Below, one piece after another: positions 8,828 through 16,739 of a stretch of DNA of 64,000 bases (position 1 is the stretch's first letter; every line of letters begins with the position of its first letter). The notes below the pieces were generated by a model. The model made no database searches. It was not told the origin of the DNA and saw nothing but the letters and a program-made list of their open reading frames with translations. Position numbers and translations under genes: made by a program. Source of the stretch: SPDF01 sp963812085 (lineage in GTDB: Bacteria > Gemmatimonadota > Gemmatimonadetes > Gemmatimonadales > GWC2-71-9). The DNA lies in NCBI GenBank assembly GCA_963812085.1, contig CAWETL010000006.1, positions 62,001 to 126,000 on the forward strand. Direction: 5' to 3'.

Positions 8828-10153
8828 ATGTTCGCCGGCGGATTCCGGCACGGGGTGCACCCTCGCGAGGAGAAGGAGCTTACCAGCCGGCTCCCGATCC
8901 GGCGGATGCCGTTCCCCGACGAGATCGTCCTGCCCCTGCGCCAGCACGCCGGCAACCCGGCGAAACTCTGCGTACGGGTGGGCGACCACGTCGAGCGCGG
9001 GGATCCCGTCGGGCTCGCCGACGGCTGGGTGTCGGTGCCGATCCACGCCTCCGCGGCGGGGACGGTGACCGAGATCGGCCTCTGGCCGCATCCCGACGGC
9101 TCGATGGCGCCGTCGGTGCGGATTGCGGTGGACCGTTACGCGGCGCAGGTCCCCCGGCCGCGGATGGTACCGCACTGGGAGGGGCTCTCGGTGGACGAGG
9201 TGGTGCGGGCGGTCCAGGATGCCGGCGTGGTCGGGCTGGGCGGCGCGGCGTTTCCGACCCACGTGAAGCTCGCCCCGCCGGGCGACCACGCCGTGCACAC
9301 CCTGATCATCAACGGCGCCGAGTGCGAGCCCTACCTCACGTCCGACCACCGCACCATGGCCGAGTACCCGGAGCGGGTGCTCTTCGGGATTCGGGTGATG
9401 ATGCACGCGATGCAGGTCGGCAAGTGCGTCGTGGGCGTGGAGCGGAACAAGCCCGACGCGATCGCCGCGCTGGAGCAGGCGCTCCCGGGGGACCTCGACG
9501 TCTCGATCCTGCCGCTCACGGTGAAGTACCCGCAGGGCGCCGAGAAGATGCTGATCCAGGCGGTGACCGGCGTGGAGGTGCCGTCCGGCAAGCTGCCGGT
9601 GACCGTCGGGGTGGTGGTGCAGAACGTGGGGTCGGTGGCCGCGATCGCCGAGGTGTTCGAGACCGGGCTGCCGCTCATCGAGCGGATCGTGACCGTCTCG
9701 GGTCACGGCCTCCGCCGTCCCGCCAACCTGATCGTGCCGGTCGGCACCAAGCTCCGGGACCTGCTGACATTCTGCGGAGGCGTCACTCCCGACGCCGCCG
9801 AGGTGATCATCGGCGGCCCGATGATGGGCCAGGCGCAGGCCAATCTCGATGCACCGGTGCTCAAGGGCACCACCGGGGTCGTGGTCCTCGAAAAGCACGA
9901 GACCCGCCTCGAGAAGGTCTACCCCTGCATCCACTGCGGCCGCTGCCTCGAGGCCTGCCCCGTCTTCCTCAACCCCTCGCTGCTCGGCGACTTTGCCCGC
10001 GTGGCGCGGTACGACGACATGGTCGACCTGCACCTGGCCGACTGCATGCTCTGCGGTTCGTGCGCCTACGTCTGCCCGTCGAATATCCCGCTGGCCCAGC
10101 TGTTCCAGGCCAGCAAGGTGGCGCTCCGGCGCGCCAAGGCGGGGGCGGCATGA
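8828..10153 (+). CDS. rnfC: Rnf electron transport complex subunit C
   Basis: 441 residues, peripheral on the cytoplasmic face. It begins with the RnfC/NqrA-like GGFRHGVHP region, then a NQO1-like flavin/NADH-binding part (VGLGGAAFPTHVKL, INGAECEPYLTSDH) and ends with two 4Fe-4S motifs (CIHCGRCLEACP and CMLCGSCAYVCP). In Rnf this subunit exchanges electrons with NAD. It lies 10 bases after the PFOR gene and overlaps rnfD by ATGA. The length is close to bacterial RnfC proteins without the long C-terminal Ala/Lys tail seen in enterobacteria. Confidence 0.96.
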   Translation: MFAGGFRHGVHPREEKELTSRLPIRRMPFPDEIVLPLRQHAGNPAKLCVRVGDHVERGDPVGLADGWVSVPIHASAAGTVTEIGLWPHPDGSMAPSVRIAVDRYAAQVPRPRMVPHWEGLSVDEVVRAVQDAGVVGLGGAAFPTHVKLAPPGDHAVHTLIINGAECEPYLTSDHRTMAEYPERVLFGIRVMMHAMQVGKCVVGVERNKPDAIAALEQALPGDLDVSILPLTVKYPQGAEKMLIQAVTGVEVPSGKLPVTVGVVVQNVGSVAAIAEVFETGLPLIERIVTVSGHGLRRPANLIVPVGTKLRDLLTFCGGVTPDAAEVIIGGPMMGQAQANLDAPVLKGTTGVVVLEKHETRLEKVYPCIHCGRCLEACPVFLNPSLLGDFARVARYDDMVDLHLADCMLCGSCAYVCPSNIPLAQLFQASKVALRRAKAGAA

Positions 10154-11154
10154 GCGCGCCGCTCGCACCGAAGCTGATCGTGACGGCGTCGCCGCACGTC
10201 CGCTCGCAGGACTCCACCCCGGTGATCATGTGGAACGTGGTGGGCTCGCTGGCGCCGGTGATGGTGGCCGCGGCGTGGTTCTTCGGCGTCAGCGCCCTGC
10301 TGGTGGTGGCCGCCGCCGCCCTCGGCGCCCTGTTCACCGAACACTCCATCGGCCGCGGCGGCTCCCTCGCCGACGGCTCCGCGGTGATCACCGGGCTGCT
10401 GCTCGGGCTGTCGCTCCCGCCCGGGCTGCCGCTCTGGATGGCCTTCCTGGGCGGGGCGTTCGGGATCGGGTTCGGCAAGCTGGTCTGGGGCGGCCTCGGG
10501 CAGAACGTCTTCAACCCCGCCCTGGTTGGGCGCGCCTTCCTGCAGGCCGCCTTCCCGGTCGCCATCACCACCTGGCCCACCGTGGGCGGATCGTTCTGGG
10601 CGCTCAAGGGCGATCTCTTCGCCTTCCCGTTCACGCACCCGAACCCCGACGCCATCACCTCGGCCACGCCACTCGGCCTCCTCAAGTTCGAGGGGACCGG
10701 CACCAACCTGGCGCACCTCGTGATGGGGAACACCGGCGGCTCCATCGGCGAGACGGCCGCGCTGGTGATCCTCGCCGGCGGGGCGTTCCTGGCCTGGAAG
10801 CGCTACCTCAACTGGCGGATCCCGGCCGGCATCCTGCTCACGGTGGCCGTGCTGAGCACGGTGTTCCACCTGCTCGACGCGAGGCGCCCCGACGCCCTCT
10901 TCATGCTGTTCTCGGGCGGCCTGATGCTGGGCGCGGTGTACATGGCCACCGACATGGTCACCTCCCCGGTCACCAACCTCGGGCGGTGGGTGTTCGCCGC
11001 CGGGATCGGCGTGCTCGTCGTGGTCATCCGCATCTGGGGCGGGCTCCCCGAGGGCGTGATGTACGCCATCCTCTTCATGAACGCGCTGGTGCCGTTCATC
11101 AACCGCGCGACCCAGCCGCGGGTGTTCGGCACCGGACGGCAGGGGGCCGCATGA
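10150..11154 (+). CDS. rnfD: Rnf electron transport complex subunit D
   Basis: 334 residues of hydrophobic membrane protein with about eight to ten helices, matching RnfD/NqrB. Diagnostic stretches are SPHVRSQDSTP near the N-terminus, LADGSAVITGLLLG, GGLGQNVFNPA and TSATPL, where T173 is the expected site of covalent FMN attachment. A late MATDMVTSPVT motif is also typical. RnfD is a membrane flavin carrier of the ion-translocating core. The ATG at 10150 overlaps the rnfC stop by four bases. The partner flavin transferase, ApbE, is encoded in the same operon. Confidence 0.95.
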   Translation: MSAPLAPKLIVTASPHVRSQDSTPVIMWNVVGSLAPVMVAAAWFFGVSALLVVAAAALGALFTEHSIGRGGSLADGSAVITGLLLGLSLPPGLPLWMAFLGGAFGIGFGKLVWGGLGQNVFNPALVGRAFLQAAFPVAITTWPTVGGSFWALKGDLFAFPFTHPNPDAITSATPLGLLKFEGTGTNLAHLVMGNTGGSIGETAALVILAGGAFLAWKRYLNWRIPAGILLTVAVLSTVFHLLDARRPDALFMLFSGGLMLGAVYMATDMVTSPVTNLGRWVFAAGIGVLVVVIRIWGGLPEGVMYAILFMNALVPFINRATQPRVFGTGRQGAA

Positions 11155-11822
11155 CCGCGACCCACCAGCACGGCGCGCCCGCGGCGGTGGCGCCAAGCAA
11201 GAGCACGCCGGCCTGGCGGCTCCTGGTGACGTTGGCGCTGGCCGGCGCGATGTCGGGATGGCTGGTGGTCTCGGTGTACAAGGTGACGCTGCCCGCCGTG
11301 CAGAAGCACGCGGCCGAGCAGATGCGCGCGGCGGTGTATGAAGTGCTCAAGGCGCCGGCCCGATGGGACACCTTGTACCTGGTGAACGACGCGCTGACGC
11401 GCACGGCTCCGACGGGCGTGGACCTGGCCGAGGTACCCAAGGCCTTCGTCGGCTTCGACGCAGCGGGCAGCCGGCTGGGCGTGGCCATCACCGCCGCCGA
11501 GCCGGGCTTCCAGGAGCTGGTGACGCTGATGATCGGGTTCGACCCCGCGCGCGGAACCCTGATCGGGTTCAAGGTGCTCGACGAGAAGGAAACTCCCGGC
11601 CTGGGCGACAAGATCGAGCGTGACACCGCGTTCGGCGGGCAGTTCGCCGGGCGCGTGCCGCCGCTCACCGGGGTCAAGGGCCGCGCCGGGGCCGCGCCGA
11701 GCGAGGTGCAGACCATCACCGGTGCCACGATCTCCTCGCGTGCGGTCATCCGGATCATCAACAACGCCGTCGCCAGGTGGCGGCCGCTGCTCGACGCCTG
11801 GGACCGGGAGGGAACCAAGTGA
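11151..11822 (+). CDS. rnfG: Rnf electron transport complex subunit G (covalent FMN protein)
   Basis: 223 residues. A cytoplasmic N-terminus is followed by one membrane helix (about 22-45) and an FMN-binding periplasmic domain ending in ITGATISSRAV, where T193 is the flavinylation site recognised by ApbE. The block ETPGLGDKI is also characteristic of RnfG/NqrC. It carries electrons across the membrane face of Rnf. The ATG at 11151 overlaps the rnfD stop, and rnfE starts with a GTG overlapping its own stop (GTGA at 11819). Confidence 0.94.
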   Translation: MTATHQHGAPAAVAPSKSTPAWRLLVTLALAGAMSGWLVVSVYKVTLPAVQKHAAEQMRAAVYEVLKAPARWDTLYLVNDALTRTAPTGVDLAEVPKAFVGFDAAGSRLGVAITAAEPGFQELVTLMIGFDPARGTLIGFKVLDEKETPGLGDKIERDTAFGGQFAGRVPPLTGVKGRAGAAPSEVQTITGATISSRAVIRIINNAVARWRPLLDAWDREGTK

Positions 11823-12499
11823 CCGCCGTCGTATCCGACCAGCCCGCCGGCCAGCCGGCGTTCGTCCCGGGGGCGCCGCCGCCCGCGTCGCTGGCCGCGG
11901 ACATCTGGCGCGGGATCTCCCGCGAGAACCCCGTCCTGGTGCAGTTTCTCGGGATGTGCCCGACCATGGCGGTCACGAACACCCTCGCCAACGGCATCGC
12001 GATGGGGGTGGCCACGATGTTCGTCCTCGTCGGCTCCGGCCTGCTGGTGTCGCTCTTCGCCAAGTACATCGCGCACGAGGTGCGGATCACCTCCTACATC
12101 CTGATCATCGCCACCTTCGTGACGCTGGCCGACCTGATCCTCGCGGCCACCTTTCCCGACATCAGCAAGGCGCTGGGACCGTTCATGCCGCTGATCGTGG
12201 CCAACTGTCTTCTGCTCGGCCGCGCCGAGGCCTTCGCGGCCAAGGTGGGGCCGGCGCGCGCGGTGGCCGACGGCGTCGGGATGGGGCTGGGCTTCACGGC
12301 ATCGCTCTCGCTGCTGAGCGCCATCCGCGAACTCCTCGGTCGCGGCTCCCTGCTCAACCACGACCTGCTGGGGCCGCGATTCGAGCCCTGGGTGTTCATG
12401 GTGATGCCCCCGGGCGGCTTCCTGACGCTGGGCATCGCGCTCCTCGGGCTGGCCACCCTCATCGAGCTGCGCCGCCGCCGCGCCGAGCGGGCCGCATGA
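11819..12499 (+). CDS. rnfE: Rnf electron transport complex subunit E
   Basis: 226 residues, about six membrane helices, RnfE/NqrD family. The start is best read as GTG at 11819, overlapping the rnfG stop; an in-frame ATG at 11777 would add 14 residues that do not resemble the family. FLGMCPTMAVTNT and IVANCLLLGRAEAFA contain the two conserved Cys, which with those of RnfA ligate the intramembrane 2Fe-2S cluster in the related Nqr/Rnf structures. The C-terminal LIELRRRRAE is cytoplasmic. It overlaps rnfA by four bases. Confidence 0.94.
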   Translation: MTAVVSDQPAGQPAFVPGAPPPASLAADIWRGISRENPVLVQFLGMCPTMAVTNTLANGIAMGVATMFVLVGSGLLVSLFAKYIAHEVRITSYILIIATFVTLADLILAATFPDISKALGPFMPLIVANCLLLGRAEAFAAKVGPARAVADGVGMGLGFTASLSLLSAIRELLGRGSLLNHDLLGPRFEPWVFMVMPPGGFLTLGIALLGLATLIELRRRRAERAA

Positions 12500-13074
12500 G
12501 CAACCTGGCCTGGATCTTCGTCTCGACGCTGCTGGTCAACAACTTCACGCTGGTGATGTTCCTCGGCCTGTGCTCCTTCTTCGGCGTCACCGCCAAGATC
12601 GAGACCGCCTGGCGGCTGGGGCTGGCCAATACCTTCGTGCTGCTGCTCACCGCCGTCGGCGCGTGGACACTCAACACCTACGTCCTGGGCCGGACCCCCT
12701 TCCTCCGCACCATCGCCTTCATCGTGGTGGTCGCCTCCGGCGTGCAGATCGTGGAGATGGCGGTCAAGAAGCACTTCCCCGTGCTCTTCCGGCAGCTGGG
12801 GATCTACCTCCCGCTGATCACCACCAACTGCGCCATCCTCGGCCTGGCCCTGTTCCAGACCGCGCGCCACTACACGCTGGTCGAGTCGCTGGTCTTCGCC
12901 ATCGGGGCCGGGCTCGGGCTCACCCTGGCGCTGTCGCTGATGGCGTCGATCCGCGAGCGCATCGAGGTGGCGGATGTGCCGGTCATCGCACGTCGCATGG
13001 GGCTGGTGCTGGTCGTCGCCTCGTGCCTGTCGATGGCCTTCATGGGATTTGCCGGGATGGGGAGCGCACCATGA
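12496..13074 (+). CDS. rnfA: Rnf electron transport complex subunit A
   Basis: 192 residues, six membrane helices, RnfA/NqrE family. Conserved Cys occur in FLGLCSFFGVTAK and ITTNCAILGLAL, matching the intramembrane 2Fe-2S site shared with RnfE. It ends with AFMGFAGMG, typical of the family's last helix. The length is normal. This completes a B-C-D-G-E-A set, so the complex looks fully encoded here. The next small gene starts inside its stop (ATGA at 13071). Confidence 0.95.
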   Translation: MSNLAWIFVSTLLVNNFTLVMFLGLCSFFGVTAKIETAWRLGLANTFVLLLTAVGAWTLNTYVLGRTPFLRTIAFIVVVASGVQIVEMAVKKHFPVLFRQLGIYLPLITTNCAILGLALFQTARHYTLVESLVFAIGAGLGLTLALSLMASIRERIEVADVPVIARRMGLVLVVASCLSMAFMGFAGMGSAP

Positions 13075-13223
13075 GCCAGACCGTCGTCGCCATCGTACTC
13101 TGTGCCGGGCTCTTCGCCCTCTACGGCCTGGTGCCTCATCGCGGGTGCACGGGACACTGCGCCGGGTGCACCGGTTCGTGCGGACGTCATGAAGAAGACG
13201 AAGGAGATCAGCATGTCGAGTGA
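13071..13223 (+). CDS. 50-residue membrane-anchored Cys-rich protein, candidate Rnf Fe-S maturation factor
   Basis: One N-terminal helix (about 4-22, with C11) is followed by a CxxxCxxCxxxC cluster (C26, C30, C33, C37) and an acidic tail (HEEDEGDQH). It overlaps the rnfA stop by ATGA and the apbE start by 11 bases, so it is translated with the complex. Topology, size, Cys content and position next to apbE recall NqrM, the small protein needed to mature the NqrD/NqrE Fe-S site at the end of Na+-NQR operons. It also resembles FeoB-associated Cys-rich proteins. The NqrM-like role is inference from architecture; I see no clear residue-level match. Confidence 0.78.
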   Translation: MSQTVVAIVLCAGLFALYGLVPHRGCTGHCAGCTGSCGRHEEDEGDQHVE

Positions 13224-14205
13224 CCTCTTCCGGCGTCACCCGACGCGACGGGAGTTCCTGACCATCGGCACCGGGCTGTTCGTCGCCCTGTCGATGCCGC
13301 TGGCGCTCCGGCGCCGGATGCCGCTCGTCAAGCGGTCCTTCCCGCTCATGGGAACGATCGCCGAAGTGCAGGTGGCGCACCGCGACCCGCGCCTGGCCGA
13401 GGACGCCATCGACGCCGCGCTGGCGGAGCTCACGTGGGTGGAGCGCACGATGACCCGCTTCCGCCCCGATTCCGACATCGGCCGAGCCAATCTCGGCGCC
13501 TGGCGGGACGGCGTGGCCGTCTCCGCGGAGACCGCGCTCGTCATCGAGGCGGCGCTGCGCTGGTCCTCGGTGAGCGACGGCAGCTTCGACCCGGCGCTCG
13601 GTTCCGCCTCCGAGCTGTGGAACGTGCTCCAGCGTCATGAACCGCCGGCGGAGGGCGCGGTGGAACGGCTGGCGTCGCGGGGATTCTGGAGGAAGGTCGA
13701 TCTATCGCGGGTGGGGACGACCATGATGGTACGGTTCGGGGATCCCGACCTCCACCTCGACCTCGGCGGGATCGCCAAGGGATACGGGATCGATCGCGCC
13801 GTCGCGGCGCTCCGGGGGAAGGGGATCGCCCACGCAATCGTGACCGTCGGTGGCGACCTCTACGCGCTGGGCCACGCGCCCGATGGCGCGCCGTGGGAGG
13901 TCGGGATCCGCGACCCCCACGACCTCGGCCGGCTCGCCGGCCGGCTCGCGGTCGCCGACCGGGCCGTGACCACCTCTGGCGACTACGAGCGTTACTTCAC
14001 CTGGCACGGGGTGCGGTACCATCACCTGATCGACCCGCGCACCGCCGCGCCCCGCCGGACGGCGATCCACAGCGTCACGGTGCAGGGCGACAATTGCATG
14101 AACGCCGACGCGGCGGCCACCGCCGTCTTCGGCTTGAACACCGATGCGGGACAACGGGTGGCACGGCGCGTTCTGTCCGACGCCGACGTCATTCCCCTGG
14201 CGTAA
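13213..14205 (+). CDS. apbE: FAD:protein FMN transferase (flavin transferase) with Tat-type signal
   Basis: 330 residues. ApbE attaches FMN to Thr in RnfG and RnfD. Family motifs: FPLMGTIAEVQV near the start, then DLGGIAKGYGIDRAV, VTVGGDLYALG, TTSGDYERYF and HHLIDPRTAAP, then MNADAAATAVF with the metal-binding Asp. A twin-arginine leader (TRREFLTIG plus a hydrophobic stretch) predicts Tat export, fitting flavinylation on the outer face. Two starts are possible. ATG 13213 is preferred because AAGGAG sits just ahead; ATG 13189 would add eight residues. The ATG overlaps the preceding small gene, supporting coupled expression with Rnf. Confidence 0.94.
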   Translation: MSSDLFRRHPTRREFLTIGTGLFVALSMPLALRRRMPLVKRSFPLMGTIAEVQVAHRDPRLAEDAIDAALAELTWVERTMTRFRPDSDIGRANLGAWRDGVAVSAETALVIEAALRWSSVSDGSFDPALGSASELWNVLQRHEPPAEGAVERLASRGFWRKVDLSRVGTTMMVRFGDPDLHLDLGGIAKGYGIDRAVAALRGKGIAHAIVTVGGDLYALGHAPDGAPWEVGIRDPHDLGRLAGRLAVADRAVTTSGDYERYFTWHGVRYHHLIDPRTAAPRRTAIHSVTVQGDNCMNADAAATAVFGLNTDAGQRVARRVLSDADVIPLA

Positions 14206-14217
14206 GTGGGAGGCACC

Positions 14218-14571
14218 ATGAAGAGTCAGCAGCTGTTCTGCGGCGCGTGCGACCGGCCGGTCCGTGTCCTGATCACCGAGACGCCGTCGGCCGAGGGACA
14301 GGCCTCGGCGGAAGACCCCGAGGTGGTCTGCCTGGAGATCGGCGCCCAGTGCACCGGCAACCTCTGCCCGCTCGGCGCCACCGAACCGGGCGCGATGGTG
14401 CGGCGCATCGTCCGCAATGGCATCCCGCTCAACACACTCGAGACGGTCATGGCGCGCTGCCCCGCCTGCTTCAACGAGGCCGAGATGATCCTGTACGGCG
14501 ACGGCCGGGCGGGCTGCTCGGTGTGCGGCACCGACGGCCGGTGGGTCGTCGACCACCTCGAGCCTACCTGA
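14218..14571 (+). CDS. Cys-rich zinc-ribbon-like protein at the end of the rnf operon
   Basis: 117 residues with several Cys pairs: FCGAC at the N-terminus, single Cys in EVVCLE, AQCTG and NLCPLG, then ARCPACF and GCSVCG. The spacing suggests two zinc knuckles or rubredoxin-like sites. No signal peptide or membrane helix. A GGGAGG ribosome site precedes ATG 14218, 12 bases after apbE, so it probably ends the operon. A role in Fe-S or redox chemistry of the Rnf module is only inferred from position. The 3' end overlaps the convergent peptidase gene by 8 bases. Confidence 0.8.
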   Translation: MKSQQLFCGACDRPVRVLITETPSAEGQASAEDPEVVCLEIGAQCTGNLCPLGATEPGAMVRRIVRNGIPLNTLETVMARCPACFNEAEMILYGDGRAGCSVCGTDGRWVVDHLEPT

Positions 14572-16108
14572 CGGCCTTCCGGGGCACGCGCGTGTCGGCC
14601 ATGGCCGCACTATAGGCGTAGGACGCCATGACCACCGCGTTCTTCATGAGGTCCTGGCCCTGGATGGTGTCGTAGAAGTCGAGGTTCGAGTGCCCGCCAC
14701 CCCCCGGCACCCGGTCCTGCAGGAACTGGAACCCCGGCAACCCGACCTCGTCGAACGAGACGTGGTCGGTGCTCCCCACGCTCTGGTTCGACACCACCGT
14801 CATGCCGAAGTCGGCGAAGGGTGCCATCCAGGCCGCGAGCATGGCCCGGGCCTCCTCGTTCCCCTGGAGGTAGATCCCCTGGTACTGCCCCGGCCCGTAG
14901 TCCTGGTTGAAATAGACTGAGAGCTTTTCGTAGGCCGGCTTGGTTCCGACCGTCGAGTCGTACGGGTTGCCGAAGTGCTGCCGCACGTAGGCGCGCGACC
15001 CGAACAGCCCCTGCTCCTCCCCGCCCCACAGCACGATCCGGATCGTCCGCCTGGGCTTGGCGCCCACCGCCTTCAGGATTCGCGCCGCCTCCAGCGCCAC
15101 CGCCACGCCCGACGTGTTGTCGCTCGCGTTGGGGCTGGCGTGCCAGGTGTCGAAGTGCGCGCCGATCATGACCACCTGGTCCTTGAGGTCGCTGCCCGGA
15201 ATCTCGCCGACGACGTTGGCGGCCTGCTCGACCTGCTCCCCGATCCGGTTGCGGACCTCGAACTCCATCGTCACCGGGATGTTGCGCTTGAGGATCCGGT
15301 ACATCCGGTTGTAGTGCTCCGGCGTGATGGCCACGACGACCGGCGAAGCGAGCATTCCTTCCCGCGACCAGCCGTCGGCACGCGCGCCCGGGCGGCCGTA
15401 TCCGCGGACGGCGGCGAGCCAGCCGCTCTCGCACTGCACCACGATTGCGACGCCCTCGGCCTGGTAGAATGCCAGCTTTTCCTCCGGGGTGAGCAGCTCC
15501 GGATTCCGCGCCATCCGCGGCGGCATCGGGCGGGCCGGCGCGATCACCACGCGCTGCAGCGAGTCCAGTTCCGCCTGGGTCCTCCGCGGGACGCCGTTGG
15601 TGAGCGGCGCCAGGTCGATGATCACCGGCGGGCTCACCAGAACGGCCTTCCCCTTGAGCGTCCCGCGGTACCGCTCGAGGTCTCCCCGCACCTGCAGGTC
15701 GACGATGACCGCTTCCGCCACCTGCCGGCCGTCGGTGCCGCGGGTGTAGGCGATGGGATACCCGACCATCGGCGAGTAGTCGGGAGTGAGCATGTGCAGC
15801 GAGACGTACTCGTTGTCCCAGGTGACGCCGTAGTCCATGAACGGCTCGGCGGCGACGCCGACCAGGCCGATCTGCTTCATCGTGCCCTCGAGCCAGAGCT
15901 GGGCGCGCTGCATGTCCTCGGAGTTCGTGAGCCGGGCGCCGAGGACGTCGGTCATGTAGCTCTCGTAGTCCATCACCTGGGAGTGCTGGAGTCCTTCCTC
16001 GCGAATCTTCGCCACCATCGCCCAGTCCACGGGCACGGTGTCGCTGGAAACGGCGGCGGTCAGAAGGAGCAGAAGGGCCGCCGCGAGGGGCGTGAGTCGT
16101 CTCGGCAT
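14564..16108 (-). CDS. Secreted M28-family metallopeptidase
   Basis: 514 residues. A hydrophobic signal peptide (PLAAALLLLLTAAVSS) follows the ATG at 16108. A PA-like insertion region precedes the M28 catalytic domain with di-zinc ligands: H318 and D320 in GAHFDT, D330 in NASDNTSG, catalytic E364 and ligand E365 in GGEEQGLFGS, and a late His in GGGGHSNLDF. Such enzymes act as aminopeptidases or carboxypeptidases outside the cytoplasm; the substrate cannot be read from sequence. The frame stays open upstream to 16243 but those residues are not signal-like. It converges on the rnf operon. Confidence 0.92.
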   Translation of the reverse strand: MPRRLTPLAAALLLLLTAAVSSDTVPVDWAMVAKIREEGLQHSQVMDYESYMTDVLGARLTNSEDMQRAQLWLEGTMKQIGLVGVAAEPFMDYGVTWDNEYVSLHMLTPDYSPMVGYPIAYTRGTDGRQVAEAVIVDLQVRGDLERYRGTLKGKAVLVSPPVIIDLAPLTNGVPRRTQAELDSLQRVVIAPARPMPPRMARNPELLTPEEKLAFYQAEGVAIVVQCESGWLAAVRGYGRPGARADGWSREGMLASPVVVAITPEHYNRMYRILKRNIPVTMEFEVRNRIGEQVEQAANVVGEIPGSDLKDQVVMIGAHFDTWHASPNASDNTSGVAVALEAARILKAVGAKPRRTIRIVLWGGEEQGLFGSRAYVRQHFGNPYDSTVGTKPAYEKLSVYFNQDYGPGQYQGIYLQGNEEARAMLAAWMAPFADFGMTVVSNQSVGSTDHVSFDEVGLPGFQFLQDRVPGGGGHSNLDFYDTIQGQDLMKNAVVMASYAYSAAMADTRVPRKAVR

Positions 16109-16258
16109 GCTGCGTGATCCTTGGCGGGGAGGCGGGGGCGAGAACATGGAAGAAAGATGCGGCCCAAGCGGGGAAACCGGAACCGGCCACCGTGCCCGGG
16201 CCCCGACAGGGAATCCGGGGTGATACCTTTCGGAACACCGCACAGGAGGCCGATTTTC

Positions 16259-16357
16259 ATGTCGACCAAGCTGGCCAGGTTCATCCTCGCCTGCCTGCTG
16301 TGCGCGGGCGTGATCACGCTGGTGGTCCTGCTTGCCAAGCGTCTGTCGGGGCGGTAA
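16259..16357 (+). CDS. Tiny single-helix membrane protein
   Basis: 32 residues starting MSTKLAR, then one membrane helix (about 8-26) and a basic end (AKRLSGR). An AGGAGG ribosome site lies close before ATG 16259, and a second small membrane gene follows 27 bases later. No family is recognised. The good ribosome site and plausible topology support translation, but a protein this short cannot be confirmed by eye. Confidence 0.5.
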   Translation: MSTKLARFILACLLCAGVITLVVLLAKRLSGR

Positions 16358-16384
16358 ATCCCGGCTCCACCCAAGGAGGCACGT

Positions 16385-16603
16385 ATGAAGAGCAATATGG
16401 GAACCGCGGATCGGGTGATCCGGGTGCTGGTGGCAGTGGTCCTCGCGTGGGCCTGGTACACCGGGCGCATCAGCGGGACCCTGGCCATCGTCCTGCTCGT
16501 GATCGCGGGCGTGTTCATCCTGACCAGTTTCATCGGATTCTGCCCCGGGTACCTGCCGTTCGGCCTCTCCACTCGTGGCAAGTCGGGCGGCGGCACCGCC
16601 TGA
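16385..16603 (+). CDS. DUF2892-family small membrane protein
   Basis: 72 residues: MKSNMGTADRVIRV, a helix, a short turn (YTGRISG), a second helix and the FCPGYLPFGLST ending typical of DUF2892 (YgaP C-terminal-like) proteins. They are two-helix inner-membrane proteins of unknown function, often near rhodanese or sulfur genes; none is adjacent here. An AAGGAGG ribosome site precedes the ATG. Confidence 0.85.
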   Translation: MKSNMGTADRVIRVLVAVVLAWAWYTGRISGTLAIVLLVIAGVFILTSFIGFCPGYLPFGLSTRGKSGGGTA

Positions 16604-16739
16604 CGACCTGCCTGCTCACCCCGGCCATGGCCGCCGCGCTGTTTGCTCGTACGGCGGCCACGGACCAGGTGCCACGTAGCGCGCCGCCGGCATGCCGTTC
16701 CGCATCCCGGCTCATCCCCACGCGAGGCGTCAATCCCTC

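Noticed and set aside
7174..8955. Minus-strand open frame antisense to the PFOR C-terminal region
   Set aside because: Arg/Gly/His-rich shadow translation; the sense-strand Fe-S motifs are decisive.
1..14571. Electron-bifurcating (Nfn/Etf/Hdr-type) module
   Set aside because: No NfnAB, EtfAB, HdrA or hydrogenase subunit is present; the flavin and Fe-S motifs are all explained by Kor, PFOR, Rnf and ApbE.
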